A stretch of DNA of 8,302 nt from CAZMSQ01 sp964569025 (GTDB taxonomy: Bacteria; Bacteroidota; Bacteroidia; Chitinophagales; Saprospiraceae). Shown here in pieces: positions 1 through 5,064 of the stretch. Under the pieces are notes generated by a model. It did not search any database. It saw only the letters and a program-made list of their open reading frames with translations, and was not told where the DNA came from. Location of the stretch: NCBI GenBank assembly GCA_964569025.1, contig CAZMSQ010000069.1, forward strand, positions 1 to 8,302, read 5' to 3'. Position 1 is the first letter of the stretch, and every line of letters begins with the position of its first letter. Position numbers and translations under genes: made by a program.

Positions 1-288
1 TCCGGCGGGTTAGGAATTGAGTTTAGAAGAAGTTCGGGGAAAACGTCGGGGAAAATACTGGCACTGGTTAAGGAGGATAAATTTGTCACCATTCCGGAAC
101 TGTCCAAAAGCATTGGAGTGACAGAACGGACCATTGAGAGAAACCTGAAAAAATTACAGCAGGAAAAACGGCTTAATAGAGTAGGAGGGGCGAAAGGCGG
201 ATATTGGGAGGTGATGGAAGGCTGGAAATCAACGGTCTGGTCAAGTCCTAGTGGGTCTACTTTCAAGCAAACAAAAAGTTTTACCTAA
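1..288 (+). CDS. C-terminal part of an AlbA/ATP-binding-type regulator with winged HTH (5' truncated)
   Basis: Frame 1 is open from the first base to the TAA at 286-288, giving the last 95 residues of a larger protein. Residues about 30-60 form a helix-turn-helix (ITIPELS-like start seen as VTIPELSKSIGVTERTIER), followed by a basic stretch and the wing GGAKGGYWEV at about 62-71. This module ends many bacterial proteins that carry an N-terminal AlbA_2/'putative DNA-binding' ATPase-like domain, often annotated as ATP-dependent DNA helicase RecG-related or transcriptional regulators. The N-terminal domain is outside the window, so the full architecture is inferred. About 24 residues rich in Ser, Lys and Thr follow the usual YWEV end; this tail is unlike the rest and may be a late readthrough extension. 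The stop codon lies at the foot of a strong terminator, so this is the end of its transcript. Such genes are common in accessory regions. Confidence 0.75.
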   Translation, partial: SGGLGIEFRRSSGKTSGKILALVKEDKFVTIPELSKSIGVTERTIERNLKKLQQEKRLNRVGGAKGGYWEVMEGWKSTVWSSPSGSTFKQTKSFT

Positions 289-318
289 AGCCAATGTCGG
301 TGCGACATTGGCTTTTTT
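287..318 (+). terminator. Rho-independent terminator
   Basis: A perfect 13-bp inverted repeat (AAAGCCAATGTCG at 287-299 and its complement at 303-315) encloses a 3-base loop GTG and runs straight into a T tract (313-318). The last two bases of the upstream stop codon are the first two bases of the stem. It ends the transcript of the truncated winged-HTH gene. The 5' A run could also give weak termination for minus-strand transcripts coming from the right. Confidence 0.9.
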
Positions 319-429
319 ATTGCCTCAGAGGGATATCAGTGCTCGCATAATCACTTGCCAGCGGATCAACCGACATAAACCTCTGCACGACTTTTCGCGC
401 AAGCTTCACTCCAAAAGATACCCCCTTTT

Positions 430-476
430 CCTTTCATTTGAAAGGGTTCAGTTGAGACTCAGTTGAGTTTCAACTG
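430..476. repeat. Cluster of short inverted and direct repeats
   Basis: Two perfect short palindromes lie close together. CCTTTCA (430-436) and TGAAAGG (439-445) are separated by two T. CAGTTGA (460-466) and TCAACTG (470-476) are separated by GTT. A second copy of CAGTTGAG at 449-456 makes a direct repeat with 460-467 and can also pair with TCAACTGAA at 470-478. No T tract follows on the plus strand, and on the minus strand the T-rich stretch precedes the hairpin, so these are not canonical terminators. They sit at the border between AT-rich spacer and the GC-rich block, and could be protein-binding sites or the edge of a mobile repeat; the function is unknown. Confidence 0.55.
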
Positions 477-700
477 AAAGAAAAAAGAATAGGTCATATG
501 CTTTCTCTCCTCCTCGGCGGGAGGCAACGGGATGGGCCCGGCGGGACGGCGTTGGCTGCCGCCGGGGAGGGTAGCGGGGGTTTGGGGGCGGTGATTGAGC
601 CCCGAATATGCCACGGACGGAGCACAGGGTATCGGTAGCGGCGGGGAAGCGGCTTTCCCAGGGGGTGGGAGCGCAGGCTGAAGGCCGCCCGGCGCACTGA

Positions 701-773
701 CCCCATAAGTGCCGGATAGACGACGTGCCGATTTTTATCGGCATGGCCGTTCTATCCCCACTTATGTGCGGGG
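701..773. repeat. Long imperfect palindrome (large hairpin)
   Basis: Nested arms pair across more than 60 bases. CATAAGTG (704-711) pairs with CACTTATG (759-766), GGATAGA (714-720) with TCTATCC (751-757), CG (721-722) with CG (748-749) after a bulged T at 750, and TGCCGAT (726-732) with ATCGGCA (737-743) around a TTTT loop. CCC at 701-703 can extend the base with the G run at 770-773. Small internal loops (ACG opposite GGC-type bases, unpaired CC) interrupt the stem. The bulge and spacer pattern recalls folded single-strand recombination sites, but the GTTRRRY/RYYYAAC core of integron attC sites is not present. Confidence 0.75.
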
Positions 774-782
774 CGACAGGCG

Positions 783-820
783 GCCGCCCCGATAGCGATC
801 GGGGAAGGCCTAGGGGCGGC
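783..820. repeat. Two mutually exclusive hairpins after the toxin gene
   Basis: CCCCGAT (787-793) and ATCGGGG (798-804) form a perfect 7-bp stem with loop AGCG. The segment GCCGCCCC (783-790), which contains the first half of that stem, is also perfectly complementary to GGGGCGGC at 813-820, five bases from the toxin stop codon. Only one of the two structures can form at a time. No T run follows on either strand, so this is not a standard intrinsic terminator. CCGAT/ATCGG-type palindromes of this kind are frequent dispersed repeats in Bacteroidota genomes (recollection, not checked), so a repeat origin is possible. Confidence 0.6.
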
Positions 821-824
821 TGAG

Positions 825-1127
825 CTATGGCCGGATCTTCTCCGGATCCTGACGGGTGTCGAAGATGTCAGTGATAACGATAAACGGCTTGATAATCAGG
901 TAGATCAACTTGTAAAACGGCTTGACCAGCAGATACCGGTGTCCTTTGCCTTCCGATTCCAGGTTTATTTCTACCTGGCCCAGCTCGGAGTACTTTTCCA
1001 GCTTCTTGGCCTCAGTAAGTATCTTCCGGCCGATACGCCGGCTTTTGGCAGCATTTCCCTGCTCTTTGTGGTAGTCCCTGATTTGCTGGAGCCGGCGGCG
1101 GGCGTTGCCGGTCAGCTTGACTTTCAT
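825..1127 (-). CDS. RelE/ParE-family toxin
   Basis: The 100-residue product is a type II toxin of the RelE/ParE superfamily, which either cuts ribosome-bound mRNA (RelE-like) or poisons DNA gyrase (ParE-like). The sequence shows the family plan: an N-terminal helical hairpin with basic residues (TGNARRRLQQIRDYH, about 6-20), a second helix with KILTEAKKLEKYSELGQ (about 35-51), then beta strands HRYLLVKPFYKLIYLI and the C-terminal strand VITDIFDTRQDPEKI. The end FDTRQDPEKI is typical of Bacteroidota ParE-like proteins. The length is normal and the gene looks intact. Its ATG at 1127 overlaps the antitoxin TGA by one base, so the two are probably translationally coupled. Which subtype of activity it has cannot be read from the sequence. 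Confidence 0.88.
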   Translation of the reverse strand: MKVKLTGNARRRLQQIRDYHKEQGNAAKSRRIGRKILTEAKKLEKYSELGQVEINLESEGKGHRYLLVKPFYKLIYLIIKPFIVITDIFDTRQDPEKIRP

Positions 1128-1363
1128 CAGCTAAAATCTTCTTTCAGCACTTCGTCGATATTGTAGACTCTGCCCGCCTGGATATCTTCATCCGAGGCAC
1201 GTGAACGAGCCACCAACTCCTCCACCGTCATCGGCTTGAGGGAAGCTTCGTAATCGGCCGTCTCACTGGCTTGCTTTACTTCCAGTAAGCGCTTGACCAA
1301 CTCCACGTCCTGAAGCTTCAGCACCCACTCGATCAGTCGAAGTTTCTCTGTTTGTAGATTCAT
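1127..1363 (-). CDS. Antitoxin of the RelE/ParE module
   Basis: A small acidic, mostly helical protein encoded just before the toxin, ending in the TGATG stop/start overlap. From the chosen ATG at 1363 it has 78 residues and begins MNLQTEKLRLIEWVLKLQD, which matches the usual start of Bacteroidota antitoxins partnered with ParE-like toxins (M-D/N-LQ...K...LKLQ). In-frame ATGs at 1372 and 1384 would add 3 or 7 residues. The middle contains LKPMTVEELVARSRASDEDIQAGRVYNIDEVLKEDF, the LKPM(S/T)xEE...DIxxGR pattern seen in the same family, which binds and neutralises the toxin. I see no recognisable ribbon-helix-helix or HTH DNA-binding domain, so self-repression by the complex is uncertain. A TATCTTTA motif at 1384-1391 on the minus strand could be a -7 promoter element, but no matching -33 box is visible. 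Confidence 0.82.
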   Translation of the reverse strand: MNLQTEKLRLIEWVLKLQDVELVKRLLEVKQASETADYEASLKPMTVEELVARSRASDEDIQAGRVYNIDEVLKEDFS

Positions 1364-1399
1364 GCGTTTCATTTTTGCATACATAAAGATAACGTTTTA

Positions 1400-1540
1400 G
1401 TGGTTAAATCATTCCCTTTCACGGACAATTCATTACAACGGATCTCCGATATCCTAAAGCTGCCGGAGGATAAAAGACTCGTTGTCATGTCTCTACTTGA
1501 TGCGTTTCTGACCCAGACTAAGCTGAAGGGGTTGCTTTAA
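1400..1540 (+). pseudogene. C-terminal remnant of an XRE-like helix-turn-helix regulator
   Basis: A GTG at 1400 opens a 46-residue frame ending at TAA 1540. The reading frame continues upstream only to a TAG at 1355-1357, so no HTH domain can be attached. The end, LPEDKRLVVMSLLDAFLTQTKLKGLL, resembles the conserved C-terminal helix of small Bacteroidota XRE-family regulators (LPxxDK...LLDAF...KLKxLL). The DNA-binding part is missing, which suggests that the 5' part was lost when the toxin-antitoxin segment arrived or during later decay. It lies back to back with the antitoxin, whose promoter must lie in or just before it. It could instead be a real small protein, but the lack of a good start signal argues against that. 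Confidence 0.5.
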
Positions 1541-1567
1541 TAAAAGCCCCGTCAGTCCGGACGAGGC
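1538..1567 (-). terminator. Probable rho-independent terminator on the minus strand
   Basis: GCCTCGTC and GACGGGGC (minus-strand reading of 1567-1560 and 1553-1546) form an 8-bp stem with one G-U wobble and a 6-base loop. The stem is followed on the minus strand by UUUUAUU (1545 down to 1539). On the plus strand the wobble becomes a C-A mismatch and no T run follows, so the minus orientation fits best. It would end a leftward transcript coming from 1600-2150, where only doubtful minus-strand ORFs are found. Confidence 0.6.
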
Positions 1568-1633
1568 CATTCATTAAGCATTTCTCTATAAGGATGTAAC
1601 AAAGAGTAAATCGAACTTGCCTGTCCTCCACTC

Positions 1634-1849
1634 CTATTCCCGCCCAGAAGCCAAGAAAACTTTTACCAAGCTATCTTGATTTTCAATTTGGCAATAGTCG
1701 CGATTACTAACATTGGCCGCTTCATTACCTAAGGAATAATGAATTAAATGCATTGCTTCTATCCCGACCGTGGAAAAAGAGGTAGGCAGTGAAGCCGCAT
1801 TTTTGTTCATTGTTGGAATAGCAGGTTGCTTTGAGCAGATATAGTCCAT
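1634..1849 (-). CDS. Doubtful small hypothetical ORF
   Basis: An ATG-started frame of 71 residues on the minus strand with no family that I recognise. It has no signal peptide, no membrane segment and no motif. What favours it is position: a minus-strand terminator-like hairpin starts 67 bases after its stop codon. The surrounding DNA is about 37-40 % GC, below the core genes to the right. It may be a decayed gene or a chance ORF. Confidence 0.2.
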   Translation of the reverse strand: MDYICSKQPAIPTMNKNAASLPTSFSTVGIEAMHLIHYSLGNEAANVSNRDYCQIENQDSLVKVFLASGRE

Positions 1850-1869
1850 TAATTGCTAACCAGTAAGAA

Positions 1870-2148
1870 TTAGAGAAGAATGATTACCCTCGGAAAAATC
1901 TTTTTCTTACAATCTTCTAACACCAATGGCGCCAAACGCCCTAATTCGATTATTTTCAACGCGTTATTTGATGAAAGCCATGGAACTAGTGGGACTGATG
2001 AATAAACCTGGATCGAAATACCTGACCCGAAGATTGGGATGGTGTCGGCGGACAGCTCCAGTTTGCCCTTGGTGGTGATGGTAAATGCGGTAGCCGCTTC
2101 ACAGCCGAGGGAATCCCACAGGGTGAAGGAGTTGCAAAAAAATCTCAA
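1870..2148 (-). CDS. Doubtful small hypothetical ORF, possibly a gene fragment
   Basis: The minus-strand frame is open from a TAG just upstream of about 2175 to the stop at 1870 and has only a TTG start (92 residues). The product contains DSLGCEAATAFTITTKG and a hydrophobic middle, but I cannot assign a family. The plus strand over the same bases (2039-2221) is also open for 60 residues, ending a few bases before the SWIM gene; only one of them, at most, can be real. With no ATG and no clear domain it is best taken as a remnant or a chance frame. Confidence 0.2.
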   Translation of the reverse strand: MRFFCNSFTLWDSLGCEAATAFTITTKGKLELSADTIPIFGSGISIQVYSSVPLVPWLSSNNALKIIELGRLAPLVLEDCKKKIFPRVIILL

Positions 2149-2155
2149 TGACCAA

Positions 2156-2187
2156 TTTGCGGGCTCGCCGAAACCTTCCTATTTTTA
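2156..2187 (+). promoter_or_regulatory. Bacteroidota-type promoter candidate for the SWIM-rlmH-rhomboid run
   Basis: TTTG at 2156-2159 is followed after 20 bases by TATTTTTA at 2180-2187. This matches the -33 TTTG exactly and seven of eight positions of the -7 TAnnTTTG consensus used by the main sigma factor of Bacteroidota, with the usual spacing. Transcription would start near 2193, leaving a leader of about 40 bases before the ATG at 2236. Confidence 0.5.
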
Positions 2188-2235
2188 TCGTTTTCGCCCC
2201 GAGCGAACTGATGATTACTGAACGCAACGATTGAA

Positions 2236-3939
2236 ATGAAGCGCATTTCTTTAGACCGATTGGAAAGCCAGCTTCCGGAACACGTTATCACTACAGCGGA
2301 AACCCTGGCCGGAAAAACCGGCTTACCGGTGATTGAGGAAGTAGACGAACACTTGTGGGTAGCGGTGATTGATCATATGGAGGTTGAGATTCTGCTCAAT
2401 GGACGCTCCACCAGCCAGTACACCTGTGAATGCAAGCAATTCAGCGAGAAGGGCCATTGTGAGCACATTGCCCTGACAATGATGGCACTTCGCCAGGCAT
2501 TAAAGCCTGAAAAATCATTTCTTTCAAATGCACTATCCTCTTCCTCTGGCAGGATTTACGGATCAAAACGCCTTACGACGGCCTCACTGCTTGAGCATGC
2601 CAGTGACGACAAGCTTCGGAATTTTATCAAGGCATATGCACGCGAAAACAGAGGGTTTGCACTCGCTTTCAGAGCCAGATTCTCGAGCAATGTACCTACG
2701 ACCAGTGAGGAGGAGAAATACAGGAATCTCATTAATTCGATTTTCAACAGCCAGTACAAACCGGGAAAACCCTACACAGCAACTGCCACTGCTCAGGTTG
2801 CGCAGTTGCTGCACTACGTTATTCAGGACGTTGCCGAGCAGGTTTCACAAGGCCAATTTCAGGCGCCGGTCCTTATGGTCCGGGTCCTTATTGAAAAATT
2901 ACCCCCGATCTTAAACCTGGCAGGAGCGGAAAAGGAGGAACTTCTGAAAATGCTGAGAAAGGGACTGAAACTGCTGGAGCGAATGGCCAGTGAACCAGTC
3001 TCGCCAAGTCTGCACAAAGAACTGTGGCACATTCTCGAAGGGGAGCTCTCCAAACCCTATTGCATCAAAAACGATTTGCATACCAACATTCTGGAGCTAT
3101 TGGCCTGCCTTGCTCCTGAGCTGGGGCGCGATAAAGACTATCTGCGCCTTCTTGTTCATCTTTCTGCCACCCCCTATCTGACCGAATCACAACAGACTGG
3201 TCTTCAATCTCTTCATCTTTCAGCGCTTTTCCGTGCGGGCCGGACAGATGAGGTTCAGGCAAGCATTTCGGACCTTATCTGTAATCCTCAACTGGCCATT
3301 GGCGTCCTTCAGTCATTTTTGCTCCACAAAACGTCAAGCGAGCTCGTTGGTCAGTTGGTTGACGCGGCCATTGCCTCAAATCTACCCCTCGAAAGCCACC
3401 AGATCGTAGCCTTCAAGCTCATCGACTGGCTTCAGGAACAGGGCAGGACCGGAGATGCACTCAGGCTTGCCTGTTTGTGTTACATTGAGCGGCCGGAGGC
3501 GGAGACACTCCAGTCTTGCAGACAACTTGCAGGAGACAGGTGGGACGCCACTTTTGATATGCTTATGGCCCGTATTCAGGAACACCCTGAGATGAGCCGG
3601 GACGAAAAAAACCGCCAGATTGCCAGCATGCTGTATCAAGAAGGGCGCACTTCTGAGCTGCTCCGACATCTTGCTGGTCAAGAATCTTTGGCCCTTCTCA
3701 GAAGGTACACCCCTTCTTTGTTGCCAGATGCCCAATCGCTGCTGCTGGATGTCTATTACCGCTATTTTGAGAACTACCTGAGAGAATACCTCGGCCGCAA
3801 GCCAGCCATGAGGGTCAGAAGCACGATTGAATCCCTGCGTCAAGACGGAGCCTGCCACCTGGCGGATGACTTGTTAGATCGAATCAGAAGGGCATTTCCT
3901 CAGAGACGTTCCCTGATTGAGGAACTGGAGATGCTGTAG
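2236..3939 (+). CDS. SWIM zinc-finger family protein
   Basis: The 567-residue product carries one SWIM-type zinc finger near its N terminus. Cys64-x-Cys66-x8-Cys75-x-His77 (CECKQFSEKGHCEH) fits the CxCxnCxH signature, preceded by two short beta-strand-like segments (WVAVIDHMEVEILL, about 41-54) as in other SWIM domains. SWIM domains are proposed to bind DNA or protein partners; the molecular role of this stand-alone bacterial type is not known. The remaining 450 residues are predicted helical and resemble alpha-solenoid/TPR-like repeats, ending in a Tyr/Arg-rich segment (YFENYLREYLGRKPAMRVR) that recurs at the end of many bacterial SWIM proteins. The protein is likely cytoplasmic: no signal peptide or membrane helix is seen. 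It starts about 45 bases after a promoter-like motif and is followed by rlmH after only 2 bases, so the two are probably co-expressed. No SNF2 helicase or MoxR ATPase partner is visible here. Confidence 0.85.
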   Translation: MKRISLDRLESQLPEHVITTAETLAGKTGLPVIEEVDEHLWVAVIDHMEVEILLNGRSTSQYTCECKQFSEKGHCEHIALTMMALRQALKPEKSFLSNALSSSSGRIYGSKRLTTASLLEHASDDKLRNFIKAYARENRGFALAFRARFSSNVPTTSEEEKYRNLINSIFNSQYKPGKPYTATATAQVAQLLHYVIQDVAEQVSQGQFQAPVLMVRVLIEKLPPILNLAGAEKEELLKMLRKGLKLLERMASEPVSPSLHKELWHILEGELSKPYCIKNDLHTNILELLACLAPELGRDKDYLRLLVHLSATPYLTESQQTGLQSLHLSALFRAGRTDEVQASISDLICNPQLAIGVLQSFLLHKTSSELVGQLVDAAIASNLPLESHQIVAFKLIDWLQEQGRTGDALRLACLCYIERPEAETLQSCRQLAGDRWDATFDMLMARIQEHPEMSRDEKNRQIASMLYQEGRTSELLRHLAGQESLALLRRYTPSLLPDAQSLLLDVYYRYFENYLREYLGRKPAMRVRSTIESLRQDGACHLADDLLDRIRRAFPQRRSLIEELEML

Positions 3940-3941
3940 GT

Positions 3942-4415
3942 ATGAAGGTAGAAGTCTGGTTTGTTGGAAAAACACAGCAACGGAATATCCGGGAGGGCGT
4001 GCTTGATTATGCGGGCAGACTTGCGCATTACCTTCCCATCACATTTGTTGAAATTCCGGATATTCGCAATGCAGGTAAACTATCCGCTGACCAATTGCGA
4101 GAAAAAGAAGGCGAGGTTATTCTTGCCAGAATCCAATCCTCCGACCGGGTGGTCCTGCTCGATGAAAAAGGAAAGATGCACACCTCCAGAGAGTTTTCTT
4201 ATTGGATGGACAAATCACTCCAATCCGGAAGTCAGCGGCTCCTTTTTGTGGTGGGGGGTGCTTATGGGTTTTCGAGTGGGTTGTACAAGCGGTCCAACCA
4301 CCTCCTTTCTCTTTCGAAAATGACCTTTTCTCACCAGATGATCAGACTGTTTTTAGCCGAACAATTGTACCGTGCCATGACCATACTGCGCAACGAGCCA
4401 TACCACCACGATTGA
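3942..4415 (+). CDS. rlmH: RlmH, 23S rRNA (pseudouridine-1915 N3) methyltransferase
   Basis: The 157-residue product is a full-length SPOUT-class methyltransferase that uses S-adenosylmethionine to methylate N3 of pseudouridine 1915 in helix 69 of 23S rRNA, acting on assembled 70S ribosomes. Family marks are the N-terminal strand KVEVWFVGKT, RVVLLDEKGK (69-78), the SAM-site loop FVVGGAYGFS (102-111), the knot segment LSLSKMTFSHQMIRLFLAEQLYRA (122-145), and the conserved C terminus ILRNEPYHHD, whose Tyr-His end contributes to catalysis. GGAYG replaces the GGPEG of the E. coli enzyme, which is common in Bacteroidota. The start is 2 bases after the SWIM stop, and the rhomboid gene begins 25 bases downstream. 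It should be constitutively expressed as a housekeeping gene. Confidence 0.96.
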   Translation: MKVEVWFVGKTQQRNIREGVLDYAGRLAHYLPITFVEIPDIRNAGKLSADQLREKEGEVILARIQSSDRVVLLDEKGKMHTSREFSYWMDKSLQSGSQRLLFVVGGAYGFSSGLYKRSNHLLSLSKMTFSHQMIRLFLAEQLYRAMTILRNEPYHHD

Positions 4416-4440
4416 TTCCATCATCTGCAGATCACCTCTC

Positions 4441-5064
4441 ATGACACTGACCTTGATTCTCATCCTCGTGACCAGCCTGATTTCCTCTCAGAGCTTTTCC
4501 AATCCAGCAATGTTTCACAAGCTGAGCCACCGGCCAAGCCTGGAAGAGGAGAAACGGGAGTTTCACCGGCTCCTGACGGCAGGGTTTGTCCATGCCAGCT
4601 GGCCTCATTTGCTGATTAACATGTTTGTATTGTGGCAATTCGGGGAGGTTGTCGAATTGACATACATGCGTTTATTCGGTGAGTTCCCGGGCAGGCTGGC
4701 ATTTATCGGGCTGTATTTGATTACAATTGTCGCAGCCAATATTCCCACCTTTTTCATGCACCGGAACAATCCAGGCTTCTCGAGTGTGGGAGCTTCCGGG
4801 GCTGTATCCGGAATCGTGTTTGCGTTTATCCTCTTCGACCCATGGGCCATGTTGGGGTTGTTCTTTTTCATCCCCTGCCCTGCTATTGTGGCGGGCCTTT
4901 TATTTTTGGGCTACTCGCAATACGCAAGCAGGAAAATGGACGATCGAATCGACCACGTGGCCCATTTTTACGGAGCGGTTTTCGGTTTTTTATATACCGT
5001 CGCTCTCAAATGGCAATTGTTGCCTTTTTTTGCAGAGCGGGTCTTGGAGGGTCTTCCTCTGTGA
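4441..5064 (+). CDS. Rhomboid-family intramembrane serine protease
   Basis: The 207-residue membrane protein has the rhomboid fold: a short N-terminal helix (1-20), the L1 region, and further helices up to about 190. Catalytic features are present. Ser119 lies in GASGA (117-121), the partner His175 in DHVAHFYGAVFG (171-182), and the oxyanion-type HxxxN motif (His56-LLI-Asn60) follows WPHLLIN. This supports an active protease that cuts transmembrane segments of other proteins within the cytoplasmic membrane; substrates cannot be inferred. An insertion VVELTYMRLFGEFPGRL after helix 2 is usual in Bacteroidota versions. It lies 25 bases after rlmH and is likely the last gene of that run. Its TGA stop sits directly against the stop of the convergent iron-sulfur gene. 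Confidence 0.93.
   Translation: MTLTLILILVTSLISSQSFSNPAMFHKLSHRPSLEEEKREFHRLLTAGFVHASWPHLLINMFVLWQFGEVVELTYMRLFGEFPGRLAFIGLYLITIVAANIPTFFMHRNNPGFSSVGASGAVSGIVFAFILFDPWAMLGLFFFIPCPAIVAGLLFLGYSQYASRKMDDRIDHVAHFYGAVFGFLYTVALKWQLLPFFAERVLEGLPL

Larger units (their letters stand above)
500..824. other. GC-rich, hairpin-dense non-coding block of unknown nature
   Basis: This stretch is markedly richer in G and C than its surroundings: 75 % over 541-600, 65 % over 601-660, 70 % over 661-720, against about 37 % over 1681-1740. It is full of self-complementary segments: CCTCC/GGAGG near 510-524, CCCGGCGG (537-544) with CCGCCGGG (559-566), the long palindrome at 701-773, and the competing hairpins at 783-820. 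Two overlapping minus-strand ORFs cross it (448-744 and 494-706), but both are dominated by Pro, Arg, Ser and Ala as expected from random GC-rich DNA, and neither resembles a known family. It lies directly downstream of the toxin gene on the minus strand, so it would form the 3' part of that transcript if transcription continues. It may be a structured RNA, a REP-like or mobile repeat, or the end of an integrated element; the sequence alone does not decide. Confidence 0.5.
1541..2155. other. Spacer of about 600 bases without a convincing gene
   Basis: Between the XRE-like remnant and the promoter of the SWIM gene lies AT-richer DNA. It holds the minus-strand terminator-like hairpin near its left end and two weak minus-strand ORFs, with a competing plus-strand ORF at 2039-2221. 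I see no tRNA, no insertion-sequence termini and no tandem repeats. The composition and lack of intact genes suggest decayed accessory DNA bordering the core region that begins at about 2156. Confidence 0.5.

Noticed and set aside
251..466. 71-residue plus-strand ORF
   Set aside because: It starts inside the winged-HTH gene in another frame, passes through the strong terminator and has no recognisable domain.
448..744. 98-residue minus-strand ORF (and the nested 494-706 frame) through the GC-rich block
   Set aside because: Composition is Pro/Arg/Ser/Ala-rich as in random GC-rich DNA, the two overlapping frames look equally plausible, no domain is recognised, and the DNA is dominated by hairpins.
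701..773. Integron attC site
   Set aside because: Size and bulged hairpin fit, but the required outer RYYYAAC and GTTRRRY core boxes are absent, and no integrase gene or second site is visible.
319..2235. tRNA genes, CRISPR array or complete insertion sequence in the accessory part
   Set aside because: No cloverleaf with a TTC-type T arm, no regularly spaced direct repeats, and no transposase reading frame or matching terminal inverted repeats could be found by eye.
3382..3858. 158-residue ORF antisense to the SWIM gene
   Set aside because: It lies wholly inside a well-supported gene, has no family resemblance and looks like a codon-usage shadow.
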